Of a stretch of 64,000 nucleotides of DNA, positions 1 to 13,156 are shown one piece after another. Positions within the stretch are counted from its first letter, which is position 1; every line of letters begins with the position of its first letter. The position numbers and the translations under genes are program-made. Source of the DNA: Siphlonurus alternatus (taxonomy: Eukaryota > Arthropoda > Insecta > Ephemeroptera > Siphlonuridae); NCBI GenBank assembly GCA_949825025.1, contig OX463778.1:24547551-24611550 (forward strand). The letters run 5' to 3'. The notes beneath the pieces were generated by a model that had not been told where the DNA came from, made no database searches, and was given only the letters and a program-made list of their open reading frames with translations.

Positions 1-1252
1 TGCAATATTTTACCTAAAATGGTTTATGTATGCTACAGCGTCTGAAAGTTAATGATGAATGAAAAAATATGAAGCAGAAAGTGTAACAGTTTCACATGGA
101 AAGTGACAAAATTACAAGTTGTTTCTTTCTAATAGAATTTTGTCTCTTTGTTTGGCAGGCCCTTTATACCTTTTATGCATGGTGAACTATAAACAATGGC
201 CCCATTTGATGCGATCACAACACACTTAATGTAAGTTACTTCCTCAGGTATAGAAAATGCTGTGCAGGTTCCCCTCCCGCCATAAATTCTAATTTCGGCC
301 CTAACGAGGGTGTACTTCCATACAAGGGCTAATAGAATTTAACCCCCTGGTGGGTAAATTAATAACCATGCGGTGAATTAATTTAAATATAAGTAGTTAG
401 GGTGTACAGAAACCATCTTAAATATTATAACAAATTTTCTACTTAGATATTTTTGAAAAATATAAAGTTTAAGTTAATATAAAAAGCATCACCAGATAAT
501 TCAAAAACAAATTTTAAAGATATTTTTAATGGATATTAAAAACACAAAAATAGGTAAAAATATATATATATATATATATATATAATAACAAAAATATTTA
601 AAGCTCGTCTATAAATGATATTTTCATTATATTTAAATTTTTTGTCAAAAATTGTTTTTAATAAAATTTTATTGATACCAGCAGAGCGAAACAACAACAA
701 AATATAATAAAAAAAGCTTGATAATTAATTAAACATTTTGGACAGCAGATTTTGATGCCGCGCGCGGTGAGAGTATTTTCACTTGAATTGAAGGAGACCG
801 TTCTTCGCGCGTGACACGTGCATTATGTTAAATGAAATTAATGACAGAAGCGAGCACCACCAGATCGATGTCGGTAATGGAGCGACCGAACATCGTTCAT
901 CAGAATGTTTCTCTACACTGAAAATAAGCTTAGCCACCAAAAAAATATCGAGAAAATTGCGGATAGGAATAATAACCTTGTACGTGTGACTAGACTAGTA
1001 TTTATAAGTAAAGATAAATCATCCTCATTTATATAACGTACGTACACTCGTCTCCTTGGAAAATTTCCGTTAGCAGCCTTGTTAATCACCATGCCCTGTG
1101 TTACACTCATAATGATGATTATCTGCAAGTGAACATTTTCTAAGGCGATGAGTGTACATTCCGATACAAAATTCATGCGTACGTACAAATCTTAATGTAT
1201 GAAACTAATAAAATAATAATTAATAAATAACTAATAATTGAAAAAAATGCAA

Positions 1253-1737
1253 TGGGGTACTGACCGGTATTTGAGTTAGCGATACTAGTAAAAAGTACTG
1301 TGAATTCTATGAAGAAGGAGCCCTGTTAGAGCATTCTACGACAATTTGCTGATTTTATATGAATTTTTAAAACTTTTTTTGATGACGTCATAGCATTGAA
1401 TCTTAAATGGGAAAATGCATCAGTTAACATTGCTAAAATGAAAAGTTATTGAGGTAGGAATTTGAAACCTTCATTATCGTGATTCTAGCACCTAAAAACC
1501 TTGCAAATAAAGGTTTGGTTACATTGCAATATTAAGTATGAGATTTGGCAATGTTAACTGATCTATGTTCCCATTTAAGATTTAATGCTATGACGTCATT
1601 TTTGAGAGGTTTCAAAAATTCATATAAAATCAAGAAATTGTCGTAGAATGCTGTAATAGGGCTTTTTCTTCATGAAATTCTCGTGCCTTTTGAAATGTTG
1701 ACAAAAACTTGAAACTTTTTTTTTTGTCAGTACCCCA
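1253..1737. mobile_element. Palindromic (MITE-like) element with TGGGGTACTGAC ends
   Basis: About 485 bp folding on itself around 1495. The ends are TGGGGTACTGAC and GTCAGTACCCCA. Inner mirrored blocks include TTTTATATGAATTTTT and CCATTTAAGATT with indels. TGACGTCA occurs once in each arm (1383-1390 and 1591-1598). No coding sequence; target duplication not clear. Confidence 0.75.
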
Positions 1738-3768
1738 TTATAATAATTAACGTGATTTTTTTATAGTTATATTTGAGCATTATAGATATATTCTCAGTTT
1801 TAAAATATAAATATTTTTGTTGAAGATACTTCGTCCCTTTCTAGTAAACCCATTTCCTATAGTGAAATATCAAAGATACCTTCAAAATTTTTAATATAAT
1901 TACATTTTTAAATAATTTCAGTATATATAGTCATAAAAATCTGGAAAAAAAAATCAGAGTATAACACAATTTATTCATTTATGTTTCAATGTCGGCACTC
2001 CATTGCCAGTATGCAAATATGATTATTTTCAGTGTATCGTGTTGCTCCTTCGTGGTGTAATCTATTGGAAGCGTTCCACTCTGTCGCTGCCATAATCCAA
2101 TAGCTAAGATATTTTCATACCACAAATCCACCATTCTTTCTTTTCGTTCTTCTTTTTAAATAAAATTTTATATACAAGGAACAAAATATCAAGAGGTAGA
2201 TATAATATATATTTTTTTAGTACTATATATTTTCATCAAACCGCTTCATAAATCAACGTTGCTTAACATTTAAAACAAGAACAGATTATTCTCTATACAG
2301 CAATGATATATACCAGACTCCACAGAAAAGCATGCTATTATATAAACATACACAAAAAGATCATACGGAATCATCTCTCAACAACTTCTCTTTACGAATC
2401 TACTCGTGTTGAAATATTTAAAACGTTCCTACAAAAAATCAAATTAAACATAACTATTTATTAATATTAAGGTTATACTTATTCATATTATGAAGTATTA
2501 TAAATATATGGAATGAAACTAAGAATTAAGTGGGAGAAAATATTTTACGATATATAGATAAATAGAACATAATCTAATTAGAGGGAAAATCAAAAATATA
2601 TTTCTAAGGGCGGCGGATCAACCCTCGGTTGTTATTTTCGAGAATACTTATTTCAATTTTTTTTACGGGTGACTGGTGGGGGGTGAAAATACCTACAAAA
2701 ATATCGGGACGTTTTGGGGAGAGCAAGTGTCCTTCTGCACTGTTTCTTTAGCAAAATAAGATCACTTATTGCATAACACCAAACAATTTTCATAACATTT
2801 TCACTGCACGGTGATTTTATTTTTTATTTTTAATATATACGTTAAAATTTAAAAGCTTGTATTTTTTATTTTTAATTTCACGTTTCAATTACACGCAAAT
2901 AAGATTAACAACATACATGCTATACTGTATTATAAACTAGTACGTGATTAGACTATGTAGCCGGAAGGTAGTTGTTAAAAATTTACAAATTAGAGTTTTT
3001 TTTTAATTGAAGTAAATAAAATCTTGTATCAATTTAACAGCAAAGTAATTCAATATTGAATTACTGAAATTGGCAAATTCCTACAATTCTATATTATAAT
3101 TACTTAGTTATACTAGCACAAAATTCTCCATCGGATCATGGGATGATTCTGTATTCTGGACGATGATTAATTTAATATATTTATTAAAGTCATTTTGTTA
3201 GCAAAACTTTTTGGAACAGGTAATCTGTTTACTAAAATAAATCATCAAGAACTTAAACTGCAAGTAACGTGTATACTTGCGAATGAAGTGTATAAGACTC
3301 CTTTTATTATTTCTGCATACTATTTTTATTTTTTTTTTCTTTACATTACCATATAAATATACGTGGAAAATGAAATACTATATTTTTTCTGATTATTTAT
3401 AGTAAAATATTTCTCCTGTCTTATATTAAATTGAAGTTTGTTGTATTTCGCTGCAATTTGGTCGCTGTAAATTCAAAACAAAGTGTTTTTCTGTGATAAA
3501 GTGTTTCTAAATAGGTTTATTACACTCTAGAAAACGTCTAGAAACTTTATATAAATATTACTTGAAGCTTTAAAGATGAATTTGCATGCAAGTAAAATAG
3601 ATATATAAATATATATAAGTAAATAAATAAAAAAGGTATTATATGAAAAATATATGAAAAGACTGCGCAGTTATCTTGGTGAATGCAAACACGAATATAT
3701 AATACCCAGAAGGGAAATGAGTTTAGAGCAGGGATTTTGCAGGTAAACTCTGGATTTGTTGGATAAAA

Positions 3769-3771
<3 letters not shown>

Positions 3772-3860
<89 letters not shown>
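3772..3860. repeat. (GA)n microsatellite
   Basis: Uninterrupted GA dinucleotide. Confidence 0.97.
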
Positions 3861-3863
<3 letters not shown>

Positions 3864-4321
3864 AAAAGATCTGATTTGTACAGTAAAAAATAAATTAAAG
3901 ATTAAAAAAAAAATGAAACAATTTATCATTATACATCTTGTGTTTTTAAATAATTATTATATAAAAATTATATATAATTTATTTATGACAAAATGTAGAC
4001 TCTGGAAAAAAAAGGGATTATAAAAGTTACAGCAGAGCATTATAACAAAAAAATAACAATAAAGCAAGTTCTGCAGTATCAATAAAGTCTAGCTTTTTGT
4101 AGGTCGCAAGTAAAATAACAAAGAAATCTATGCAAAGATTTTATTTAAAATGAACGCATAATTTTACTCTCCAAGTATCCACAAAGAATGTTTGGAACTC
4201 CTTCAGTGCCGTCGTTACCGCACACTCCTCCATACAGCAAGTGCTCTCTGCTTTGAAGCACGCTGCTCTATTGAAGGAACTCAAGTACAATTTGTAGCAA
4301 CGAGTACACCAAATATAACAA

Positions 4322-4363
4322 GGCGGTACCAGAGAGTTTCAATATAAACTCTCTGGCGGTACC
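4322..4363. repeat. Hairpin inside a 9-bp direct repeat
   Basis: The stem CCAGAGAGTTT (4329-4339) pairs perfectly with 4346-4356 over a 6-nt loop. GGCGGTACC occurs at 4322-4330 and again at 4355-4363, overlapping the stem. Confidence 0.8.
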
Positions 4364-4477
4364 TCAAGCAATTCACATCGCGTCGTCGCACCCAGATCTC
4401 GGACAAAGACGAGGGACGTTTTAGATCAGGTCTACATGTGTGTTTGGCTATCTGCCCGCAAGGCTTGTAAGTTAAGA

Positions 4478-4527
4478 ATGGTCTATCAGTTCAAAGTTTA
4501 ACATGGTCTATCAGCTCAAAGTTTAAC
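4478..4527. repeat. Tandem 25-bp duplication
   Basis: Two adjacent 25-bp units beginning ATGGTCTATCAG, differing at a single base (T/C). Confidence 0.9.
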
Positions 4528-4965
4528 ATCAATATTTCGTTACTTTCAATGTATCTGCATGAGGGCTGCTTATTTGTATTAAAGCATCTAATATTTGTCA
4601 TTATTTTATACAACTTACTTTTAAGGGGCAATTAAACCTCCCAAAATTTTTTTTTAACTGAATTTTTATTATGAACACAGTGATACATTTTAGGTAGTGT
4701 ATTGAAGCTTGATAATATGAAATGTCTCAAATTTGGTGGAAATCATGTAGAATTTGTGTATTTTTTTTTTCTTTTTAGTCAGAGAAAATAAAGTCGTTGA
4801 AAAATAAGTACATGAAGATTTCGGGATAGTTGTGATGATGGGCCACGTATTATACCGTGCATTTGAATGGTATAAGGAGTTTGTAGTGTACCTGTCATAT
4901 CAGGTTTCCATCGTTTCTGCAGATTATGAAGCCGAATTTTTCAATTAACTGACAGTCTACAACAA

Positions 4966-5357
4966 AATAGACAATAATGGTTGCATTTTTTTATTTCATA
5001 ATTAGAAAATAGTCATAAAATTATGCTTTTCTAATTTTTTTCAGATTTTTTGGAGTGCGGGAACTAATTTTAAAAAAATATTTAAAATATCTGAATTAGG
5101 GTGGTACACCTGATGGGACAACCGTGACGTCATCAATAGCCAATCACAGCAACCGTGATGTCATCAATAGCCAATCACAGCACGACAAAATGACGTCACA
5201 GTTGTCCCATCAAGTTGTACCCCCCTAAATCAGATTGTTTAAATATTTTTTTAAAATTAGTTCCCGCACTCCAAAAAATCTGAAAAAATTCAGACAAGCA
5301 TAATTTTATGTATATTTTCTAATAATGAAATAAAAAATGCAACCATTATTGTCTATT
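4966..5357. mobile_element. Palindromic element with AATAGACAATAATGG ends
   Basis: About 390 bp fold-back. The arms share AATAGACAATAATGGTTGCA, a segment containing TTTTCAGATTTTTTGGAG, and GGAACTAATTTTAAA. The centre has a duplicated segment with CATCAATAGCCAATCACAGC and TGACGTCA at 5125-5132 and 5191-5198. Parts of the arms resemble those of the elements at 7057 and 20659. Confidence 0.75.
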
Positions 5358-5414
5358 ACAATACCAAAATATCAGCACATGCCCTACTTTCGATAAACTT
5401 TAAAATGGAAAGGC

Positions 5415-5445
<31 letters not shown>

Positions 5446-5753
5446 CATACCGGAACATAAAATTGCACAAATTTTTAAATTTATGTTTATGAAAAATTAC
5501 ACACTAAATCTATCAACAACAATCCTGATTTCAAAATAAATATATAAAACAATTATATTTTGTTTTTTCAGCTAACAAGTGTTATAAATTTTATTATAAT
5601 GCCTGTGCTAAAACCATGTTAAATGCTGTTATAGAATAAAGCATAATTCTGTTTGAGCTGTATATATTTCCATTTAAATCTATATATTTTATATAAGATT
5701 AATAATTTCTTGAGTTGCTTCGTGATAACAAACTATGACACAATCAAGGTGCA

Positions 5754-5963
5754 TTTCCATGGAGCGATGTCACGCGAGGCTTGGCGAGGCGAGAAAAGCG
5801 TACTTGCAGTGAAACCGTATCCATATTGACGAGGAAAAATCGCGGCGCGATTAAATCACTGCGGGAAAGCGATTTTTCCTCGCTAATATGGCTGCCATAT
5901 GATTTTACTACAAGTGCGCTATTCTCGCCCCGCCAAGCCTCGCGCGACATCGCTCCATGGAAA
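5754..5963. mobile_element. GC-rich palindromic element with TTTCCATGGAGCGATGTC ends
   Basis: About 210 bp. The left arm TTTCCATGGAGCGATGTC and CGAGGCTTGGCG are mirrored at 5927-5963, and the centre holds mirrored GAGGAAAAATCGC / GCGATTTTTCCTC. It is notably GC-rich against its surroundings. The overlapping ORFs on both strands are consequences of the palindrome. Confidence 0.7.
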
Positions 5964-6810
5964 CGCGTCTTCATCTCCAGTTTCGTTGGATATTTCTCCA
6001 AGTTGCCATTGGAATAATATAACACTAATATTATTTTTATCTGAAACCAGAAAAAAACTTCATGTTTGTTAAGTGATATGTTATATGTTATTTCAAGTCT
6101 GTTCTCGCTGAAAGTTTATAAGTTATTTGAAAAAAAAAAAAAAAAAAGAAGAAGACGATATTTGAAATAGAGTTGTCAATTCACGGATGGTGTGTATCGA
6201 CTCTGTCTTCCTGAGTTTCACACATGACCGTGTTAGACGCTGCTATGACGAACCATGCATGGTTTCACATTGATACAGTTTATCACCCTGGAATGTAAAG
6301 TATAACTATACACCTTTGACGTAGACAATGAAATTCAAATCAATTTTTATATGAAACATAATAGGTATGTTCGTATATATGCACAATTGATTCATGAATC
6401 TATAGATTAGTTAAAATTTGTGTATCATGCTTAAAAAATAGCTAATTTCGAATAGTCCGTGTCATCTTACTGTTAGATTTAGTAAAAAATAAAATAAACA
6501 TGTAAATGGGGGATAATTTAATTCCTCCCTCAATTACGTCACCTTTTTGAGGAAAGATTGGTGGATTTACGGCGAGGGCCATTAACATGATAGTATTAAG
6601 TGCTCTCCTCCCTTTAACCCCCCCTCACATTACCACACACATTATACATGAATACACGGGAGGTATACAGTTCAGTGAGTGTTTCCTCCAAACCTTGATA
6701 AATCGCTTTGAATGTGTATCATGCAATTTAAAAAAGTTTTGATAGATATTTGGACCTTCAAGTACTTTTAAAACTTTAAATTAAAGTTTACAGCACCGCT
6801 TTGCGTCAAT

Positions 6811-6813
<3 letters not shown>

Positions 6814-6883
<70 letters not shown>

Positions 6884-6904
6884 TCATATATATATATATG
6901 ACTG
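6814..6904. repeat. (TA)n microsatellite ending in a hairpin
   Basis: TA tract to 6880, then CAGTCATATA and its mirror TATATGACTG at 6881-6904. A G11 run follows near 6920. Confidence 0.95.
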
Positions 6905-7056
6905 TATTTACCTCTTTGGGGGGGGGGGGTAGGTTGATTTGTAACACTTCCAACAACAATGATTGGGGTGATTAATTTTGCGACGTATAAAACAAAAGTG
7001 TTTATTATTCTTATAATTTAATTTCAAACTATAATTGATAAAATTGTTACACAATT

Positions 7057-7368
7057 AATGGAGTATTTTTTTTATTGCAGAAAAGGATAGACCGTGAAAA
7101 TTTATACCACCCTGATTTTTTTCAGATTTTTTTGAGCCCGGAAAGTATTTTTAAAAAATCATTGAAAGTCCTTTTTGTGACGTCACGCGGCGGCAAGTCC
7201 TATCTTTTTCTTAAGGAGCGGCGTCTCGTGACGTCACAAAAAGAACTTTCAATAATTTTTTAAAAATAGTTCCCGGGCTCTAAAAAATCTGAAAAAAATC
7301 AGGGTAGCATAACTTTGCCCGCTCTATCCATTTCTGCAATAAAAAAAATTGAGGTCAATACTCCATTG
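7057..7368. mobile_element. Fold-back element, AATGGA...TCCATT family, copy 1
   Basis: Ends AATGGAGTATT and AATACTCCATT. Shared family signatures are TTTATTGCAGAAA, TTTTTCAGATTTTTTTGAG and a GGAA(AG)TATTTTTAAA block. TGACGTCA is at 7178-7185 and 7229-7236, 51 bp apart, around a GC-rich centre. Confidence 0.8.
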
Positions 7369-8773
7369 GTCAAAATAAAAAGCTATATTCGCTTAATTAA
7401 AGAACTGGGCTACAGTTGAGAACTTATTGTTCATACATATATATTTTCTTTCAACTTCGATCTATTGAAAAACACAATAAACACTATTTTCTAATGATTC
7501 GTAACAAGTGCTCGAAGCATTTAATATTGATGTATAATATTTATATGAAATTTAGATTGAAATATGATACAGAAATAAATTTCTATGAATTGTGTGAGTT
7601 TTATAAATTTTATACATGATTTATATCTAACGTTTATAGCGTTTTATGGTTTGCGAGTTTAGAAAATTCTGTATACCATGTCTTGGTCAATTTATATGAA
7701 AGAATATTGCATGAATTGAATATTTCAAGTGAGAAACTTTTTATATGAACGATACAAAAATATATATTGCTTTTGTCGAAGCAAATCAATTGCAACATGG
7801 CACTGTATAAAAATAATATAATATATATAACGTATACTATAATTATAAATTTTTTCTATGAAATAATTTTACACTTTTTTTTAGTTTATAATAAATTCAT
7901 ATAATATATTTTATATACTACTGTATATAATTGAATTCCATAATTTTTTCCCCCTTTCTGTGATATTATAGCTAGTTCCGTGGTTTCGTATCATTGCGGC
8001 TGAAATTACTGTTGCTACGGGCAAAGAGTCCGTGATAACCAGAACGTAGGTGTGTATTTTATTTTTATATAATAAATAATACATCAGAGGTATAATAAAA
8101 CACACACACGCTGTTCTTCATTTCTGTAACGTAAAAAAGAAGAAAAAAAGAACAACTAACTATAATATATCATAATCATTCAACTGGATATACCTGCTAT
8201 GGCCTGTGTTCCTTCGTAAAGAACGCTAACTAGTTTTCCTGCTTTTATGATGATGAAAACATTTTTTAATTTCTCTAACTGAGACAGTTTAATTGTTTTT
8301 AATCAGTATTTATAATTTTATTATTTCATTTTATTATACCTAAGAGTTGTAAAAAGCATGATGTATAATGTATAAAATAATTTAGGTTTAAATTTTCTTT
8401 TATGATTATATTTTTAGGTTGATGGGGCAGAAAAAAATAATTAAAAATTATTATTTTAAGTAGAAATTTGAAACAGAACTTTTTAAGTGATTTTTTTTTA
8501 TAGAATTTACTAATTTAGCTAAAACGATGTCCATCACTTTGGAAGCTTTTTTTTCTATATTTCTACCTCATAATTTGAATTATTTTAATTTATTTTAAAC
8601 ACAAGAGAATATACCTCCAAATTATAATTTTAATATGTAAAAGGAACACTGAGAAATAGCTAAGCAATTATTATTGTTATAATATAAGGATTCTAGTGGA
8701 AACATTATAGAAAATAACATAAATAAATAATAGTAAATAACTTTTTCGTGCAAAGGGTATTCATATTGAATGT

Positions 8774-9050
8774 ATTATTAATTTCACTTTTGGACTTTTA
8801 CCTTTGCCGGTGTTTGATACATGTAATCCTTCTGTATGTAGTATGTATGCGATGGTCACTTACAATATTGTTCGTGCACGTCACTAACACTTGCATGTAT
8901 TACACATATCACTACGTTTCGAGAGTCAACCGCTCTCTTCCTCAGGTGATCTGAGACTAGAACACTAAGTGACCATCGCAACATACTATAATACAGAAGG
9001 ATTACAGCAAACACCAGCAAAGGTAAAAGTCCGAGAGTGAAATTAATAAT
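8774..9050. mobile_element. Inverted-repeat element around the hammerhead motif, probable Penelope-like remnant
   Basis: Arms of about 85 bp (8774-8861 and 8968-9050) are inverted copies sharing blocks such as GATGGTCACT, GTAATCCTTCTG and GGACTTTTACCTTTG with a few differences and indels. They enclose the hammerhead. The arrangement fits two partial copies joined in opposite orientation. No reverse transcriptase or GIY-YIG coding sequence is visible. Confidence 0.55.
8908..8950 (-). ncRNA. Hammerhead ribozyme motif of Penelope-like type
   Basis: Read on the minus strand: stem I strand ATCAC-side, then CTGAGGA (consensus CUGANGA), a stem II hairpin GAGAG/CTCTC with a 7-nt loop, then GAAACGTA, then GTGAT closing stem I. 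Stem I pairs at 5 contiguous positions and 7 of 8 when extended. Helix III is the minimal palindrome ACGT, as in the short-helix-III hammerheads described from Penelope-like elements. Oddities are one unpaired A at the base of stem II and A rather than C at the cleavage position. Core recognition is from sequence; activity is unknown. Confidence 0.6.
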
Positions 9051-9939
9051 AAATAAATAACTCCATCGATTTCTATATATATTCATTTATAAAATTTATT
9101 GTTTTTCATGAGAGGCTCTAAGATGACCCGAAATTTATGAATAAACGTAACAATTATCCTTAACTTTTTCTCAGTGTACTTTGCTGTGAATCTGGTATCC
9201 CACACACACAATGAAAAATTGAGGAAAGGCGTACACAAAAAAGATGCTTAGAAGGATATAATAACTTTTGCGAAGTCTCTCAAGTTTGTCTGGATGTTTT
9301 GTTAGCTGGCTGGACCAGGAGGCTGTAGATCCGCCGCCCGGAGATTGGCATCTTCACTGGCTTCACCAGCCGGATGGGACCAACATGTTAGCTCGCAGTT
9401 AGCTACCGGGCAAACTCTTTCCAAAATTAAGCAATAACTCTCAAGAAACAAACTACTACTGAGTTTAAAACAGCGCGGCTGCCAAGCCAATCACAAAAGA
9501 TGGTGGAGTTAAAATCCACACAGAAAATACAGTATTGTACTTTAAAGAGACTAATGACTTTGTTATATTTGTATCAAGCAAAAATCTAAATTATTCAAAT
9601 TCATTTTTTATTCCTCATACACAAATATTTTGAATGAAAAAGTTACTGCAGACGTCGAAAAAATGAACAATATATAGCAATTGCAAATTGCACTGTAAAT
9701 ATAAGATCAATCAGTATATAGCATTCTCACTGATTTTTAATACCAGCTTTACTGTTTGTTTTACACATAATGGTTATAGCTTAGTATACACATAATTATG
9801 CATACATTGAAAGAGGTTAATTATTACAAAAATCGAGCCTGCTACGTATTGATGGAGTTACAGTTAAATTTTTGTTTTTTGTCTGATAATAACAGTTCTT
9901 TGTTACAATAAATGTTCTTCATATTGTTTTCTAGCAAAA

Positions 9940-10072
<133 letters not shown>

Positions 10073-10734
10073 TTATAAATTGGCATCAAGGTAGAGGCAA
10101 AATATTAGTTTCTCGGTGAATTTATAGTTGAACGCAAATTTCGAGTATTTTAAAGTTACATCAAGTTCTTATTGCTGTCTTTTGAAGCTTGGAAATACTT
10201 CCAGAGAATTTTCCAAATATTTTGTAAAATACTTTAGTATGTGAATGAAAATTTGCTATATAATATAATTATAAAGTCTTTAAAAAAAATACAACGAATG
10301 CTTTTTAATTAATTTAATGCGGAATTTGTGCTAGCTATTCAACTTGTTCCTCCAATGATCAATATGAACTACTCATCGTAAATTCTTATCCGAAAGAAAT
10401 TAAACAACTGTATAGTTTCAATATTTATATTGAATATTTGTATTTCAATCTTTATAAACTGATAAGACTTTTATGCTTTGATGGATTCTCATTCTTTCAA
10501 GCTTATAACTGAGGAAATAAGTGAAGGCATTGCAATGATACGCTTTTCTATTTTATTTCAGTTTCCGAATTGATATTTTTTAGTAATCCGAAGTTCATTT
10601 GGCTTTGTCTACTCTGTAGAGCGATACTGTATTTTGTATTGCTTGGCAGCATATTATACAGATCGTGCTTGCTTATTGCTTTCTCTCCTTTTCGCTTTCA
10701 CTTTCTGAGAGCATTTTCTTCTCCTTCTCTGACG

Positions 10735-10995
10735 CTAGAAACCCTGCGGTCAGGGATGGCACGCACTTTATTCCCCGCCCCCGAATGCCTCTGTGCCGCC
10801 ATACCCTTACGCGCTCAGCACTGCGTTTAATCAGTTTTCATCCGAGCTGGCTGTAAGGCCGGGTAAACAAACATGGTCCCTGGGGAGGAACTATTGCCGC
10901 GACCGCCGCCACATTTGCAAGCAGTCGGAGCCTCACTCAAGCAAGATAACCGACCACTGGTCAGTTAATTACTTCGCACACCAAGGACAGATAAA
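10735..10995. other. GC-rich noncoding patch in the upstream region
   Basis: Non-repetitive, moderately GC-rich stretch with overlapping short ORFs in three frames, none recognised and none bounded by a convincing pair of splice sites. Confidence 0.3.
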
Positions 10996-13079
10996 CTTCC
11001 ACTGGTGATCATGAAGTTACACCATAGAAATTTAATTGAACTTATCTGGTTACAATGATTTATTATCTGCAAAAAAATAATTACAGTACAAAATAATAAT
11101 GTGTAAGTCTTACTTGTTAGTTTAAAACATTGTAGCACTAAATTTATTTACGCTCTCTCTCTTTCTTTCTTCTACCCAAAACATTTTTTTTATATAAATT
11201 TGTTACGAAATGTAAATTAATTAATTCATTCATTCACATACTTCAAAGAGAAGCTTTACATGAAATTAGAATGTCAGTAAACAGGGAATGTCTTTTAATT
11301 AAGTGCTTGATTTTTTTTGTAATTTATTAAACTTGTAAGAAGTATAAAACTATTTCTTTACTTCGTTTTATATTACTTTAATTAATTATTTTAAAGTTCT
11401 TTCACATAAGGTATTATATAAAATGAATTAGTCAGTAGCAAAACTTTACTTTTAAGTCAAGATGTCAACTTATGTTCAAATTGAATAAAAAATTAATCTA
11501 CTGCATTATACATTATACGTAGTGCAGTTCATCAACCGGTTATTTATAGTTCAAACAAATAAAAAACTGATGAAGACTTGCGCAACCTGTATAATTAGCT
11601 TCAAAATTAGAGATGCAACATGAATATATTTATGCTTTTTAAAGATATTTTATAAAAATCTAGGAAGAAAAAAGCTCAATACGCTTACTTTACTGATGCA
11701 AATTCTCATAACCATTGCCTTAGCGTATTCTTTTAGTGAGCGTTGCTATTTCTACGGATCCTTCTGGTTGGAATTACAAAAGGATAATTTTTCAATACCT
11801 TTTTTTCTTTCATAATTAATCTTTGTCACCTGATATTCCTGCTCTCATCTCTCACCAAGAGAAAATTTTGATCGATTTTAAATTTTTGTAAAAGGCCAAG
11901 TCGATCGATAAACAGATTAAATATGACAAGAATTTAGTCTTGGCAAAATAAGTTTCCCAGGTAAATATTTTCAGTTCATTATGAATTTCATAATTTAAGC
12001 TTCTAACAGAGAAAGTGAATTCCTTTAAAATCATCAATAGTGTAATATTAAAAATCAAGCAGATCGGTGCGAGCCAAAATTGTGATAATAATTTAAATAA
12101 CGTTCATGGTTTCCTTTTAAAAAGAAAGGTGCCTGTCGTCAAATTTCAACTCTTTTTACTTTTGAAGTGAAGGAAAAAAGTGTATCCCTTATATAATATT
12201 TAGCTGTGATATATTTTTTTATATTCTTGAATATTCAAGGGTTTCTAATTTTATAAATTATTTTGTTTTGGCTTTGATTTTTTAATGAGCCTAAATGAAT
12301 AATTTTCCTTAACGATGTTATTCATCGTAGAATCACTTTATATAGAACTAAATTTGATATTGTAATTTCAGTTTTCTTTTAATCTGAATTTACAAACATC
12401 AAAGAAGGGTTGGGTGGAAGGTATCACCCCTCCCTTGAGGAAAGATCCCTTAAATTAAGCAATTGTATAATCTTGCCCAACCACCGCCTTCCTCACTTTT
12501 CCTTTTGACATTATATTGGAATATGCATATTTGGGCTGTCTGCTTCATTCCAGTAGGGCTTCCAAGTAAACACCCCTCATCCTTTTCTCCAGTTCAAATT
12601 TACGTTATCTGACAGAGATAATTGAGCCTGTTGACAATTCTAATTATTTAAGGACACTATAAAAATATTGTTGTTGTATTTTAGTAAACTGTCAGGTACA
12701 CCTATAATAGAACCGATATGATTTTTTCTCTCTAAGATTAATTACGCGTATTCTAGTGAGTTTACCCCTTTTTGAACCTTCATACTGTAAGCATTCACTT
12801 CAAAGGTATGAGTGGGAGAGGCGATATCATAATGTTATTTTGACAGGGGGAGCGGATTGGTAATTCTTTAGACTGGGGATTCTAGGGATTCAATACTGTT
12901 ATTTTAGAAGATCCATCTTTGGAAAAATGAAATATAAAACTATGGATTACAATCGAAGTTGCAAACTTTCTCTCTCTAGCAGATGCCCTTGGTATAATGT
13001 GAGTTAAATTGGGCGACAGGCGTTGTATTATTCAGGTGGTTGCTCCTACCGAAGTGAGTAGTAGTAATAGAGAAGCTTT

Positions 13080-13080
<1 letters not shown>

Positions 13081-13152
<72 letters not shown>
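13081..13152. repeat. (CT)n microsatellite
   Basis: Uninterrupted CT dinucleotide; the ORF through it is repeat-driven. Confidence 0.97.
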
Positions 13153-13156
<4 letters not shown>

